NCBI RefSeq assembly: GCF_028689845.1
Contig: NZ_JAQVCH010000008.1
Coordinates: 1 to 64,000, forward strand
Length of the DNA stretch: 64,000 nucleotides
Reading direction: 5' to 3'
Source of the DNA: Flavobacterium sp.
GTDB lineage: Bacteria; Bacteroidota; Bacteroidia; Flavobacteriales; Flavobacteriaceae
The notes below the pieces were generated by a model. The model saw only the letters and a list, made by a program, of their open reading frames with translations, had not been told where the DNA came from and did not search any database. Within the stretch, counting starts at the first letter, position 1, and every line of letters begins with the position of its first letter. Positions 1-10,362 of the stretch are shown here, piece after piece. The translations under genes were made by a program, and so were the position numbers.

Positions 1-2299
1 TTAAAGCTACATTATACTCATAGTTTAACGCTGATGGAACTACTTCTGCACGAATGATGTTATTCATTTGTACTAATGTTGCCCCACATGAAGTTGACGC
101 TAAAACCGTATTTGGAACTCCTGGTGTCACAATTGTACAAGGAGCACCATAAACTTCCATCCACTCTTGGTTTAATCGAAGAGCTACTTCTACTGAATAA
201 GGCGTATCGTATTCTGCAAAATCAGTATAGGTTAATTGGAAAACATAGTTAGAACGATCTACAATACGAACCGCATTAGTCAGTAAATTCGTTACTCTAA
301 ATCGGTAACCTGTCACAGTAACTCCATTTGGAATTGATTGTGAAAAACGATCGCCACGAACCGTCTGATTCAATGAGCTTAAAGAGGAATCACAATTTTC
401 TGCACGTAAACGTGAAGTAATTACAGAACATCCATCCGTTGTACTTCCATCACAATTTTGATCAATACCATCATAACAAATCTCGATTGCTCCTGGATTG
501 ATAGCTGGATTGTTATCATCACAATCACCATTTAATATCACCCCAGTTGGAGCAAATACAGAAGAGCCATAACCATCTCCATCCGCATCTATATAAGTTA
601 CTAAATTATCATTTGAGTCTGTATTATTTGTAACGCCTCCACAAGCAACAAAAATTAAAGAACCAAAACCGTCTGAGTCCAAATCTTCATATAGCAACAA
701 ATTATCATCACAATCTGTGTTATTTGTAACATAGCCAACTGGCAATCCGGTACAATTAGAAACAGTGTTAGCGGCATCTCCAAAACCATCTCCATCCAAA
801 TCTGCATAATAGGTTATGGCATTTAAAAGTGAAATGGTATCGCCATTTGCACTTCCTGCTTCATTTGTTACCGTTACTAAGCCCGAAACTCCCTGAGGAA
901 CCGTAACGACCAATTGTGTATTGCTTTGAGAATCTATACTTACTAACGTTCCTCCTACAGTTACACTCGTAACATGAATTAGATTATTTCCTGTAATCGT
1001 AACTTGACCAGAAGCGTTGTCGCAAATTGCTGTTGGGGCAGTATTTGCAACTGTGGGAGGAATCATAGTAACAGTGCCAAAAAAAGTGAAATTGTTAATG
1101 CCAAATTCGTCTAAAAAGATACCCGAATTATATCCATATAGCCTAAAGGTTATAGCGGACTGTACATTCTGATAGGTTCCACTTGATAAATCTATCGAAC
1201 GATTATGAGCACTTGTATTTGTAGAAGTATAATTTGATCCTATAGCGGTTACATAGTTTGACAAACTAGATCTAAAAGAAAAATCCTCAGGAGCAAGGAA
1301 ACCCCTCCGCTGTCCTTGATAATCAAAACTTTCAAAGTTTAATTGATATCCAACCGCTGGAGAAACAGAAAACTCGAAATAATCAGACGAATCTAAAGAG
1401 CCGCTAGTTGTCCATCCAGTTGCACTATAGGCACCATTTTCTGTGCTAATTGTCAACCCACTCCCTATTCCTATTCCAGTAGCAGTTGCATTTGCATCTA
1501 CCGCTTGATTCGTTGTATAAGGATTAGCCGTGTTATTATTAGTAGTAATATCATTAGAAAAAATAACACTTGGAACCGTATAATTGACTGTCACATCGTC
1601 AATGGCTAAACCATGATCACTACCACTATGATTAACATCAAGCCATCTTAACATCAGATAATCACCATTAACTAAAGAAAGACCGCTAATAGAAACATTA
1701 GTTGCAGCAACACGGTTTGCAGGGCTGTTACCATTTAATGCGATATCGTCAGAACCTGAAGATATCGGCCCATTTAAATTTAACCCTGATACCGAACTCC
1801 AACCAGAACTCGTATTAGGTTGTAAATCAGTAATGACACTAGAACTTGTTTTGTAAGAAAAAGCCAGACCTTGGGTAACATCTCCTGCTTTTCGCCATTG
1901 TTCTAACGTATAACTAATCGTAATGTTCGTAATTGTAACTCCTGAAGTATTTCTCAACAACAACCCAACGGCAATATCATCTGTAGATCCGCTGTTCACT
2001 TGCCCTAAAGCACGATCAACTGTAGTCCCAAAACTATAAAAACCACCTGAATTGCTTGAGCCCGATCCAGCAGCATACTTGTTAGGATTTACATTACCGT
2101 CTTCTCGTTGGATATACCAAGAAGAAATAGTACTGTTATTGGTAAAATTATTGGAGCTTCCTGATGAAGAAAGCGTATTAAAATCCTGAGAATAAGCCCC
2201 AGTTGCCGTAATAGTCACTTGTGCGTAAGAAGCAAAATGAACAAAGAAGAGTAAGACTGTCATGAACAGCCCTAAAAAGCGTAATTGTTTAGTTTCCAT
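1..2299 (-). CDS. Large exported T9SS-type surface protein, C-terminus beyond window edge
   Basis: The reading frame is open from an ATG at 2299-2297 to the left edge, about 766 codons, so the C-terminus is missing. Residues 1-26 form a Sec signal peptide ending in SYAQ. Long Ser/Thr/Asn-rich beta-sandwich-like regions follow, then an IPT/TIG-like stretch (about 410-480). Calcium-binding DxDGDG repeats appear near residue 500 (ADLDGDGFGD). A MopE-type metal-binding motif (DCDDNNPAINPGAIEIC, then DGIDQNCDG) lies near 590. This architecture is common in large secreted Bacteroidota proteins that end in a T9SS sorting domain; that domain would lie off the window. The substrate or partner cannot be inferred. 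A cell-surface or secreted location is likely. Confidence 0.85.
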   Translation of the reverse strand, partial: METKQLRFLGLFMTVLLFFVHFASYAQVTITATGAYSQDFNTLSSSGSSNNFTNNSTISSWYIQREDGNVNPNKYAAGSGSSNSGGFYSFGTTVDRALGQVNSGSTDDIAVGLLLRNTSGVTITNITISYTLEQWRKAGDVTQGLAFSYKTSSSVITDLQPNTSSGWSSVSGLNLNGPISSGSDDIALNGNSPANRVAATNVSISGLSLVNGDYLMLRWLDVNHSGSDHGLAIDDVTVNYTVPSVIFSNDITTNNNTANPYTTNQAVDANATATGIGIGSGLTISTENGAYSATGWTTSGSLDSSDYFEFSVSPAVGYQLNFESFDYQGQRRGFLAPEDFSFRSSLSNYVTAIGSNYTSTNTSAHNRSIDLSSGTYQNVQSAITFRLYGYNSGIFLDEFGINNFTFFGTVTMIPPTVANTAPTAICDNASGQVTITGNNLIHVTSVTVGGTLVSIDSQSNTQLVVTVPQGVSGLVTVTNEAGSANGDTISLLNAITYYADLDGDGFGDAANTVSNCTGLPVGYVTNNTDCDDNLLLYEDLDSDGFGSLIFVACGGVTNNTDSNDNLVTYIDADGDGYGSSVFAPTGVILNGDCDDNNPAINPGAIEICYDGIDQNCDGSTTDGCSVITSRLRAENCDSSLSSLNQTVRGDRFSQSIPNGVTVTGYRFRVTNLLTNAVRIVDRSNYVFQLTYTDFAEYDTPYSVEVALRLNQEWMEVYGAPCTIVTPGVPNTVLASTSCGATLVQMNNIIRAEVVPSALNYEYNVAL

Positions 2300-2716
2300 A
2301 TATAAAAGTATTTAATTGTATACATACTTTGGAAACGCTCTATGTTTAAGGATTAAACTATGGTATTATAAAAATTTTAGAGAAACAAACGTAAATCAAT
2401 TAAATGTAATTTTGTTAAAAAATCGACCATTGACCGTTTTAAACGTCAAATGACTTTAATTTAGTAATTTAACGTTGCTATTTGTTTTTTATCGATTATT
2501 TAGTTAAACCATTGTATTGTTTTAAGTTTTTTATATTATTATAAGCAATTTAACCAACTGCCTTCTACTTTTACCTGTTGCACTTATTACTTGAACATGC
2601 AAATTAATAATTTTACAAAAATCTTCTATTTTAATTTTTCTTTCTCTTAACACTCCTTTATCACTAGTTCGTTGAGGAGATTTGTAACTTTGTAACAATA
2701 TATTTAAAAAACCATT
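2300..2716. other. AT-rich intergenic region between divergent genes
   Basis: This stretch separates two divergently transcribed genes. It is very AT-rich. Apart from promoter-like elements near its right end I see no coding frame, tRNA-like fold or strong terminator. Confidence 0.6.
2685..2692 (+). promoter_or_regulatory. Bacteroidota -7 element for the YqhD-like gene
   Basis: TAACTTTG matches TAnnTTTG, the -7 element of the Bacteroidota sigma-A promoter. It lies 24 nt before the ATG at 2717. No well-spaced -33 element stands out. Confidence 0.5.
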
Positions 2717-3883
2717 ATGACAAACTTTGAATTATATAATCCAACCAATTATATTTTTGGGAAAGGACAAATTGCAAAATTAAAAGAATTAATTCCATCA
2801 AACAGTAAAATTTTATTGGCTTATGGTGGCGGAAGTATTTTTAAAAACGGAATTCATGAACAGGTTGAATCTGCATTAGTAGATTTTGAGGTGGTTGCGT
2901 TTGGCGGCATTGAACCTAACCCAAGGTTTGAGACTTTGATGAAAGCAGTTGAACTCATTCGTGAACAAAATATCAACTTTATTCTTGCCGTTGGTGGCGG
3001 AAGTGTGATTGATGGTGTTAAGTTTATTTCTGGAGCGGTAAAATATGAAGGTGATGCCATTGATATCTTGAAAAAGAAAGTGCTTTTTAAAGATACTTCG
3101 AAAACTATTCCATTTGGAACGGTACTGACTTTACCGGCCACAGGCAGCGAAATGAATTCGGGTGCGGTGGTGACCATTGGAGCAACACAAGAAAAATTAA
3201 CTTTGGGAGGAAGTGCGTTATTTCCAAAATTTTCAATTTGCGACCCAATTGTGGTAGCCTCGTTGCCAAAAAGACAACTAGAAAATGGCGTTGTAGATGC
3301 TTTCACCCATGTGATGGAACAATACCTCACTTATCCGCATGATGCTTTGTTACAAGACCGTTTTGCCGAAAGTATTTTACAAACTTTAATCGAAATCGGG
3401 CCAGCAGTTGTTCAAAACCCGTCCGATTATAAATTGGCCTCTAATCTTATGTGGTGTGCCACCATGGCTTTAAACGGATTAATTCAAAAAGGCGTGCCGA
3501 GTGATTGGGCAACGCACATGATTGGCCATGAATTAACGGCCTTATATGAAATTGATCATGCTCGAACTTTAGCTATCATTGGTCCGAATTTATATCGCGT
3601 CATGTTTGATACCAAAAAAGAAAAACTAGCCCAATATGGCGAACGCGTTTGGAATGTAACTGGAACTTCGGTTGAAGAAAAAGCAAACCAAGCACTTGAA
3701 AAAACAGTTGATTTTTTAGTAAAAATGGGAATGCCAACGACACTTTCAAGTCAAACAAAAGAATATGCAAAAACAGCCGATGTGATTGTAAATCGCTTTG
3801 AAGAAAGAGGTTGGAAAGCGATGGGCGAAAAGCAAAATATTACATTAGAAAAAGTGAGAGAAATTGTGGAGATGAGTTACTGA
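2717..3883 (+). CDS. yqhD: Iron-containing-type alcohol dehydrogenase, YqhD/BdhA-like NADPH-dependent aldehyde reductase
   Basis: This 388-residue protein has the size and motifs of the group III metal-dependent alcohol dehydrogenases. The nucleotide-binding motif GGGSVIDG is at residues 93-100 and LPATGSEMNSG at 139-149. The four metal ligands of E. coli YqhD fall at the same numbers here: D194 and H198 (DAFTHVMEQY), H267 (THMIGHE) and H281 (DHART). Family knowledge gives NADPH-dependent reduction of short-chain aldehydes, including toxic lipid-peroxidation products, in the cytosol. It is a single gene with its own promoter and a terminator behind it. An NADH-dependent butanol dehydrogenase is the alternative reading of the same family. 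Confidence 0.92.
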   Translation: MTNFELYNPTNYIFGKGQIAKLKELIPSNSKILLAYGGGSIFKNGIHEQVESALVDFEVVAFGGIEPNPRFETLMKAVELIREQNINFILAVGGGSVIDGVKFISGAVKYEGDAIDILKKKVLFKDTSKTIPFGTVLTLPATGSEMNSGAVVTIGATQEKLTLGGSALFPKFSICDPIVVASLPKRQLENGVVDAFTHVMEQYLTYPHDALLQDRFAESILQTLIEIGPAVVQNPSDYKLASNLMWCATMALNGLIQKGVPSDWATHMIGHELTALYEIDHARTLAIIGPNLYRVMFDTKKEKLAQYGERVWNVTGTSVEEKANQALEKTVDFLVKMGMPTTLSSQTKEYAKTADVIVNRFEERGWKAMGEKQNITLEKVREIVEMSY

Positions 3884-3975
3884 GTAGCTGAGTAGCTGAG
3901 TAGGGAAAAGTAAAAAAAATAATTCTCAAAAAAATATTGAATCTCCCTAAAATTTGAGAATTCACTAAAAATTCA

Positions 3976-4010
3976 AAAGGCGTTCCAGAACTAAATTCAG
4001 GAATGCCTTT
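3976..4010. terminator. Intrinsic terminator between convergent genes
   Basis: An inverted repeat with arms AAAGGCGTTCC and GGAATGCCTTT, with one G-T pair, lies between the converging YqhD-like and M13 peptidase genes. It could serve both strands. Just before it, at about 3876-3903, a short unit GAGTAGCT is repeated in tandem right behind the stop codon. Confidence 0.7.
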
Positions 4011-4124
4011 CTCAAAACACCAAAACAAAATTTAACTAACTCTAACTCTCTTTAAACAATGATTGTCAAAGCATAACGAGTAAAAATTATTTTTATTGTT
4101 TTGATTATCAATTTTTTAAATAAT

Positions 4125-6170
4125 TTACCAAATTTTAACTCTTTTATCTTCTGGTAGATACATTCCGTCTCCCGGCTGAATGTCGAAGGCTTTATAAAAA
4201 GCATCTACATTTTGTAACGGCACATAAGCACGGTATTGACCTGGTGAATGCGGGTCTGTTTTTACTAAGTTTTTAATTGCCTCATCACGGGCTTTGGTTC
4301 TCCAAATAGTTGCCCATGAAATAAAGAAACGTTGCTCTGGCGTAAAACCATCTATTAATCCTGGATTTTCACTTTCTTTTAAGTGTATTTGAAGTCCGTC
4401 AAAAGCAGCATTCACACCTCCTAAATCGCCAATATTTTCACCTAGTGTAAATTTTCCATCCACAAAAATACCAGGCAAAGGCTCCAACTGACTGTATTGG
4501 TCTGCTAAAGCTCCTCCTAAATCGGTAAATAATTTTAAATCTTCATCACTCCACCAATTTACTAAATTTCCGTCGGCATTGTATCGTGAACCACTATCAT
4601 CAAAACCATGAGAGATTTCATGACCGATTACGGCTCCAATTCCACCATAATTAACAGCTTCGTCTGCTTTATAATCATAAAATGGGGGTTGTAAAATGGC
4701 CGCTGGGAAAACTATTTCATTAAACGAAGGGTTAAAATATGCATTCACGGTTTGCGGTGACATTCCCCATTCGGTTTTATCTACTGGTTTATCCAATTTT
4801 GCATAATTTTCTGCTGTTCGCCATTGGCTGATTCGCTTGGAATTATCAAAATAAGTTCCGTTTTCTTTTGGACCAAGAATCGTTACTTTAGAATAGTCTT
4901 TCCATTTATCAGGATAACCAATTTTAACATTGAATTTTTTCAACTTTGCCAAGGCATTTGCTTTTGTTGAAGTTGCCATCCAAGGCAAATTATTAATCCG
5001 ATTTTCATACGCTAAAAACAAATTATCAATCATTTTTTTAGCTTTCACTTTCGCTTCTGGCGGAAACATTTTTTCTACATAAATTTTACCTAAAGCTTCA
5101 CCAAATGTGCCATTCACACTCTGTAAGGCTCTTTCATCAAACGGACGTTGTTTAATTGCTCCTGTTAATGTTTTTCCATAAAACTCCCAGTTAGCATTTC
5201 CAATATCGGTTGATAATGCACCGGCCGATTGGTTTAATAAAGTCCAACGCATATAAGCTTTCCAATCTTCTATTTTGTTTGCTTTAAAAATTGTTTCTAG
5301 AGCAGTCATATAACGCGGTTGCGATACGATTATCGAATCGACAACTGGCAATCCAATTCCCTCTAAATAACTCGTCCAATTCACCGTTGGTGTCAAGGTT
5401 TGTAATTCGGCTAGAGTCATTGGATTATATGTTTTTCTTCTATCTCTACGTTCAACACGGTCTAATCTTGGCGTTGCCATTTCAATTTCTAGAGCTAGTA
5501 TTTTTTCTGCATCTGCTTTTGCTTTTGCAGGTTTTTCGCCTAATAAAGTAAGCATTCGAGCCACGTGAATCACATATTTTTCTCTCTTTTCTTTACTATC
5601 ATTATCGTTTGAAACATAATAATCACGGTCGGGCAAACCAAGACTTCCTAAACCAACACTTACTACATTGCGATTGCTATTTTTTGAATCGGTTCCCACA
5701 TAAACACCAAAAAAGCCAAGTCCGCCTTTGTTGTCCATCTCAATCAATAATTTATTTAAATCGGCCGTGTTTTTAACGGCATTGATTTTATCTAAATACG
5801 GTTTAAGTGGTTTAATTCCTTGTTTATTGCGAGTAATCGTATCCATAATAGAACGATATAAATTCAAGGCTTTTCCTTGGTCGGTTTCACTAGTATAAGC
5901 GGGATTACTCAACGCTTCTTTTAGAATGGCCATCATGTCTTTGTCGGTGTTTTCACGAAGCTCGTCAAAACTTCCCCAACGGGTTCTATCGGCAGGAATT
6001 TCGGTTTTATCTAACCATGTTCCGTTTACAAATCGGAAAAAGTTATCTTTTGGTTTTACCGAAGTATCCATATATTCTAAATTAATTCCATGTGAATTTT
6101 CTTGGGCATTTCCACTCAGACTGAACGCTGAAAATAAAAGTCCGATAAAAAATTTATTCTTATAATTCAT
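4125..6170 (-). CDS. pepO: M13 family zinc metallopeptidase (neprilysin/PepO-like)
   Basis: This 681-residue protein starts with a Sec signal peptide (cleavage near SGNAQ, residue 23) and is probably periplasmic or exported. The zinc site HEISH lies near residue 515. It is preceded by NAYFNPSFNEIVFPAAILQ, which corresponds to the NAYY substrate-binding motif of M13 peptidases, and followed by GENIGDLGG, which supplies the third zinc ligand. The length fits the M13 family. It would cleave oligopeptides. It lies only 12 nt behind the upstream beta-propeller gene on the same strand, so the two are probably co-transcribed. The usual C-terminal CxxW of the family is reduced to VKIW, without the cysteine. 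Confidence 0.93.
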   Translation of the reverse strand: MNYKNKFFIGLLFSAFSLSGNAQENSHGINLEYMDTSVKPKDNFFRFVNGTWLDKTEIPADRTRWGSFDELRENTDKDMMAILKEALSNPAYTSETDQGKALNLYRSIMDTITRNKQGIKPLKPYLDKINAVKNTADLNKLLIEMDNKGGLGFFGVYVGTDSKNSNRNVVSVGLGSLGLPDRDYYVSNDNDSKEKREKYVIHVARMLTLLGEKPAKAKADAEKILALEIEMATPRLDRVERRDRRKTYNPMTLAELQTLTPTVNWTSYLEGIGLPVVDSIIVSQPRYMTALETIFKANKIEDWKAYMRWTLLNQSAGALSTDIGNANWEFYGKTLTGAIKQRPFDERALQSVNGTFGEALGKIYVEKMFPPEAKVKAKKMIDNLFLAYENRINNLPWMATSTKANALAKLKKFNVKIGYPDKWKDYSKVTILGPKENGTYFDNSKRISQWRTAENYAKLDKPVDKTEWGMSPQTVNAYFNPSFNEIVFPAAILQPPFYDYKADEAVNYGGIGAVIGHEISHGFDDSGSRYNADGNLVNWWSDEDLKLFTDLGGALADQYSQLEPLPGIFVDGKFTLGENIGDLGGVNAAFDGLQIHLKESENPGLIDGFTPEQRFFISWATIWRTKARDEAIKNLVKTDPHSPGQYRAYVPLQNVDAFYKAFDIQPGDGMYLPEDKRVKIW

Positions 6171-6182
6171 TGTTGAAAAAAT

Positions 6183-9100
6183 TTATTTTTTAATGATTCT
6201 TTTTACGATTTGATTGCTATCACTAGTAATTTTGACAAAATAAATACCAGTAGCTGCTTTTTCTAAATTAATTTGTGTGGCAGAATCTGATAAGGCATTG
6301 GCTTCAATCGTTAAAATATTTTTCCCGGTCACATCAAACACTTCTACTTTTTGTGGATTTAAACTACCATATGCAATTGTAAAAATACCATTTGTTGGAT
6401 TGGGATAAATGGAAACGGCTTCCATGCTAAATGATTCGGAAGACAACGTTCCATCGACAATAAAATCATCAATAATAACACCTTCTTTAGCAACGGCTTC
6501 ATCAGAATGAAAAACAAATCTAAAAATAACATTACTTTGGTTAACCAATTGCGTTAAAGGATATTGATATTGTATGACGGAAGTATTTGTTCCCGTCCAT
6601 TGAGCTCCAGGGCAATTATAGCAATTACTTGCATTTTGAGAAGTTTGACTACTATTATACCAATTCGGGTCGTTTGCAGTGCCTAAAACAGTCCATGTTT
6701 GACCAATATCAGTGGTGTATTCTACATAAAGAATATCCCAGTTTTCTTCTAAATCAAACGCCATTTTAAAACGTAAAACAGGATTGGAAATTTGGTTTAA
6801 ATTATAACATTGCGAATATAAATATGCTTTCGTGGCATCGGTATAATTACCCGATAAATTTGTGCCATAAACGCGTGTTCCAGAACCAGTAGTGTTTAAC
6901 AACGTGCCAGTTGGAATTCCTCTTTGCCACAAGCTTCCATCTCCATCTTGTGCCGTAACTAAATTTGAAAAAGGAGTTTCAAAAGTATTCAACGCACCTA
7001 CCGTTCCATTATCATTATTTAAAACGGTTGCTGTAATGCTATTATTATTTGGAAAAGCATCGCCTGCTAAAACGACAGTTCCGACAATTATTGATTTTCC
7101 TCGAATTAAATTCAAGTTATTAATTTGAACAGAAGTAGTTGTTAGCGATTCGAGGTTGCCGTTCCAATTATAACTAAAAGGTGTCCCATTTATAGTGTAA
7201 TTTAGAGTAAAGGTAGTTACGGTTGAAACACCTGTGTTCTTTACTAGAAAAGAAATCGTATTGACATTACAATTAATATTATCCGTTTCTGGATCTTCTA
7301 AACTAACTAACGTAAGGTCGTTTTGAGCTAATTGTGAAGGTATCGGCGATTGCCAAATTCCTCTTCCATAAGTTGCAGCAATGATTTTCTCGTCAATTAA
7401 ATGAATTTCTAAATCCGTCACATCAACATTAGGTAAATTAATATCAAACGGAATCCAGGAGTCCATTGTATCATCACGATAATAAACCCCTAAACTAGTT
7501 CCCACATACAACGGATTATCTACATGGTTTCCTTGGTGTTTGATTACGTTTTTACCAATATTTGGAAGTCCTTGTCCGATAGATACAAAACCTAATCCTC
7601 CATTATTTGATTGAAAAGCACTCCCTGCATTTCCAGCCGTAGTTACATAAACAATCTCATTATTTAACGAATTGACTTCGATTCCGGTTATACCACTTGT
7701 AAATGTAAAAGCAGTAAAGAAAGTGATGCCTGCATCGGTGCTTTTATATAAAACACTACCATCCCCTACATATATTATATTGTCATTGGTTGGATCAATT
7801 GTAATTCTTTCGAGATTTCCTCCAGAAAAAGAAGAAGTAGAAATTAACGTCCAAGTATTGTTGACTAATTTATATAAGCCATTAAAACCTGAATATAATT
7901 CTCCTGCAGAATTAATTACCAACGGAGTAACCCAATTTCCGGTTTGACCACTCGGTGCGTTAATGCTTCCTGCTAAATTTGCTCCTGAATTGTTAGAGAA
8001 ATACAATCCGCTTCCGTTTTGAATAAATCCGTAAACTTTATTACTATTATTTGGGTCGATTGCAGTTTCCATTCCATCGGCACCATAAAAATTTTGCCAT
8101 ACGTTTCCGTTTAAGGCATATCCTCCGTTATCTTGAAGCCCACCAGCAATTTTAGTTGCGGTTTGTTTGGAAACTGCAACCTTATAAAATTGTCCAATTT
8201 GAGCAGTAGCCGTTAAATCTGTAAAATTAGTTCCTCCATTAGAAGAAACATATACGCCACCATCGCTACCACAATATAATAAACCATCATAAAATCGTAA
8301 AAAATGAATATCTGCATGCGTATAACTAGCCTGAAAAGGTTGATTCCAACTGTTTACTTTGGTAAATGAATTTCCTCCAGTTGTAGATTTCCAAATATTT
8401 AAAACGCCGGTATAAACTTCCTCTGCATTGGTGTCTGAAACAGCCAAAGCCATATCGTACCAGGCTTGATCGGCTTCAAATATATCAACACTACTAAACG
8501 TTTTGGCAAAAGTTTGTCCGGAATCTGTCGATTTATAAAGTCCTTGAAAACTCGAGTTTGTTCTCGCACTTAAAACATACACATACTCTGCATTGGCTGG
8601 CGTTACATCAATTAGTAAACGTCCTGAATTTGCAGGCATTCCAGTACTTATTTGCGAAAAATTTTCTCCTCCATTTGTAGACCGATAAAATCGATTTTGG
8701 GTTACTGCATAAATATAGTTAGGATCTCCTGGTTTTAATTTGATGTCTTTCACGTTTCCAGTCAATTTTTTAACCCAAGTTGTTCCTGCGTTTATTGTTT
8801 TATAAAGTCCGTCACTTGTTGCGACCCATAAAATTTGCGGGTCAGCAGGGTGCATAAAAATTTCACTCGCCAAAGTCGACGTGTTATTAAATGTAAGCCC
8901 TGTCGTATTCCAAGTTAATCCTCCATCAATAGATTTTAAAACTCCAACAGAGTAAGAATCACTTGCATCTTTATCACCAGTAGCAATATAAATAATATCT
9001 GGATTAGTATGGTCTACAGCAATTCCTGAAACACCAATTTGTGGAAGATAATCCGATAAAGGAACCCAATTGACTCCCGCATCTATCGATTTCCAAATTC

Positions 9101-9560
9101 CGCCAGCTGGGGCACCGATATAAAGAGTGTTGGCGTTAGACGGATCAACCACCACTACATTCACACGTCCTTGTCCAGAAGACCACGAACCGGTATTGGT
9201 ATGACTATATGGGCCTAAAGGCTCCCAATTGCTAACCGCATTTTGAATTGAATTTCGAGACACATGATTGTTCTTTTTCTCCCATTCTTTCCACATTTGT
9301 TGTGGCGTAATTAAATAACCCGTTGAGTCAACTTTGTTTCTCCAGTGGTTTTCCCATCGCATAAAAGGCTTATACCCACTGCCTCTTTTTTTATGATCTC
9401 TATTTTCCCAATAGGTTTCAAAGGCATTTTTAATTTCGTCAATTGTTGCATCGTCATTCTGTTTCTTTTCTACCGCATCCATCCAAGGTGCCGTTTCATT
9501 AAACTGAGCAAATGAAATTGAACAGTTTACCACAAAAATAATTAGTAGAATTTTTCTCAT
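6183..9560 (-). CDS. Secreted beta-propeller (sortilin/BNR-like repeat) protein with T9SS type A sorting domain
   Basis: The 1125-residue protein has a signal peptide (residues 1-18, ending ISFAQ). Repeated blocks of the form LYIGAPAGGIWKSIDAGVNW, with YKSTDSGQTF-type Asp-box motifs, follow through roughly residue 740, as in sortilin/VPS10 or BNR propellers. A beta-sandwich region comes next. The end carries YPNPTNGIFTI...GIYFVKI...KRIIKK, a T9SS type A C-terminal sorting domain. It is therefore predicted to cross the outer membrane through T9SS and be attached or released. Its target is unknown. A -7 element (TATTTTTG) lies 17 nt upstream. Confidence 0.9.
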   Translation of the reverse strand: MRKILLIIFVVNCSISFAQFNETAPWMDAVEKKQNDDATIDEIKNAFETYWENRDHKKRGSGYKPFMRWENHWRNKVDSTGYLITPQQMWKEWEKKNNHVSRNSIQNAVSNWEPLGPYSHTNTGSWSSGQGRVNVVVVDPSNANTLYIGAPAGGIWKSIDAGVNWVPLSDYLPQIGVSGIAVDHTNPDIIYIATGDKDASDSYSVGVLKSIDGGLTWNTTGLTFNNTSTLASEIFMHPADPQILWVATSDGLYKTINAGTTWVKKLTGNVKDIKLKPGDPNYIYAVTQNRFYRSTNGGENFSQISTGMPANSGRLLIDVTPANAEYVYVLSARTNSSFQGLYKSTDSGQTFAKTFSSVDIFEADQAWYDMALAVSDTNAEEVYTGVLNIWKSTTGGNSFTKVNSWNQPFQASYTHADIHFLRFYDGLLYCGSDGGVYVSSNGGTNFTDLTATAQIGQFYKVAVSKQTATKIAGGLQDNGGYALNGNVWQNFYGADGMETAIDPNNSNKVYGFIQNGSGLYFSNNSGANLAGSINAPSGQTGNWVTPLVINSAGELYSGFNGLYKLVNNTWTLISTSSFSGGNLERITIDPTNDNIIYVGDGSVLYKSTDAGITFFTAFTFTSGITGIEVNSLNNEIVYVTTAGNAGSAFQSNNGGLGFVSIGQGLPNIGKNVIKHQGNHVDNPLYVGTSLGVYYRDDTMDSWIPFDINLPNVDVTDLEIHLIDEKIIAATYGRGIWQSPIPSQLAQNDLTLVSLEDPETDNINCNVNTISFLVKNTGVSTVTTFTLNYTINGTPFSYNWNGNLESLTTTSVQINNLNLIRGKSIIVGTVVLAGDAFPNNNSITATVLNNDNGTVGALNTFETPFSNLVTAQDGDGSLWQRGIPTGTLLNTTGSGTRVYGTNLSGNYTDATKAYLYSQCYNLNQISNPVLRFKMAFDLEENWDILYVEYTTDIGQTWTVLGTANDPNWYNSSQTSQNASNCYNCPGAQWTGTNTSVIQYQYPLTQLVNQSNVIFRFVFHSDEAVAKEGVIIDDFIVDGTLSSESFSMEAVSIYPNPTNGIFTIAYGSLNPQKVEVFDVTGKNILTIEANALSDSATQINLEKAATGIYFVKITSDSNQIVKRIIKK

Positions 9561-9576
9561 TTTCTTAAAATTTTAT

Positions 9577-9584
9577 CAAAAATA
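9577..9584 (-). promoter_or_regulatory. -7 element of the beta-propeller T9SS gene
   Basis: On the minus strand this reads TATTTTTG, matching TAnnTTTG, 17 nt before the ATG at 9560. The 109-bp gap is shared with the divergent SCO1 gene. Confidence 0.5.
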
Positions 9585-9652
9585 TAAAAATCAAATGAAT
9601 ACTAAACTATTAATTAACACTTGTAGAGCTAGATAATCGGGTTTTAACTTTT

Positions 9653-9660
9653 TATCTTTG
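9653..9660 (+). promoter_or_regulatory. -7 element of the SCO1/SenC gene
   Basis: TATCTTTG matches TAnnTTTG. The only usable ATG begins at 9670, so with a start of transcription 5-8 nt downstream the mRNA would have almost no leader. The TTG at the end of the element is in frame with the gene but is better read as part of the promoter. Confidence 0.6.
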
Positions 9661-9669
9661 CAAAAAAAA

Positions 9670-10341
9670 ATGTTATTATTTTTAAAACGATATAAATATT
9701 ACCTAGTTGGAGTGGTTGTTTTTTCTGCCATTTTTCTCTCTATTTCATTTCGTTTGTTGACTCCAAAGAAAACCTTGCCTATTTTTAATCCTTCCGATGT
9801 AAATCCAGAATTGGTTGACAGTACCGTTCAACATATTAGTAAATACCATACGATAGCTGATTTTTCTTTCACTAATCAAAATGGCAAAACAATTACCCAG
9901 AAAGACTATGAAGGTAAAATTTATGTTGCCGATTTTTTCTTCACTACTTGCCCGACCATTTGCCCAATAATGCAAGACAATATGGTCGATATTCAAAATG
10001 AATTTATAAACAACCCGCAAGTGATGTTGCTTTCCCATACCGTGATGCCACATATTGACAGCGTTCCGGTTTTGAAAAACTATGCAATAGAAAAAGGAGT
10101 TGTTGATTCTAAATGGAATCTCGTAACGGGAGACAAAAAAGACATTTTTTATATTGCTCGAAAATCCTATCTTGCCGTAAAAACAGAAACAGCTGGTGAA
10201 TTATACGACATGGTACATACTGAAAACTTTATTTTAGTGGATGAACAAAAACGTGTACGAGGTTTTTATGATGGCACTAAAAAAGAAGAAGTGGCTCGTT
10301 TAATTGAAGACATTCATTTTTTATTAGGCAAAGAAAAATAA
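9670..10341 (+). CDS. SCO1/SenC family copper chaperone, membrane-anchored thioredoxin fold
   Basis: I choose the ATG at 9670 (223 residues) over an in-frame TTG at 9658 that belongs to the promoter. A single N-terminal membrane segment (about residues 9-28) anchors a periplasmic thioredoxin-like domain. The copper motif TCPTICP provides Cys94 and Cys98, and a conserved His in MVHTENF (about residue 181) completes the SCO site. Family members deliver copper to the CuA centre of cytochrome oxidase or act as thiol reductases. It stands next to the iron uptake genes but has its own promoter. No oxidase genes are in the window. Confidence 0.9.
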   Translation: MLLFLKRYKYYLVGVVVFSAIFLSISFRLLTPKKTLPIFNPSDVNPELVDSTVQHISKYHTIADFSFTNQNGKTITQKDYEGKIYVADFFFTTCPTICPIMQDNMVDIQNEFINNPQVMLLSHTVMPHIDSVPVLKNYAIEKGVVDSKWNLVTGDKKDIFYIARKSYLAVKTETAGELYDMVHTENFILVDEQKRVRGFYDGTKKEEVARLIEDIHFLLGKEK

Positions 10342-10362
10342 TTTTTTAACTGATTTTTATCA

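Noticed and set aside
9658..9669. TTG at 9658 as start of the SCO1 gene
   Set aside because: It is part of the TATCTTTG promoter element; the ATG at 9670 fits better. The same reasoning led me to drop upstream TTG starts at 14423, 35932, 39962 and 51271.
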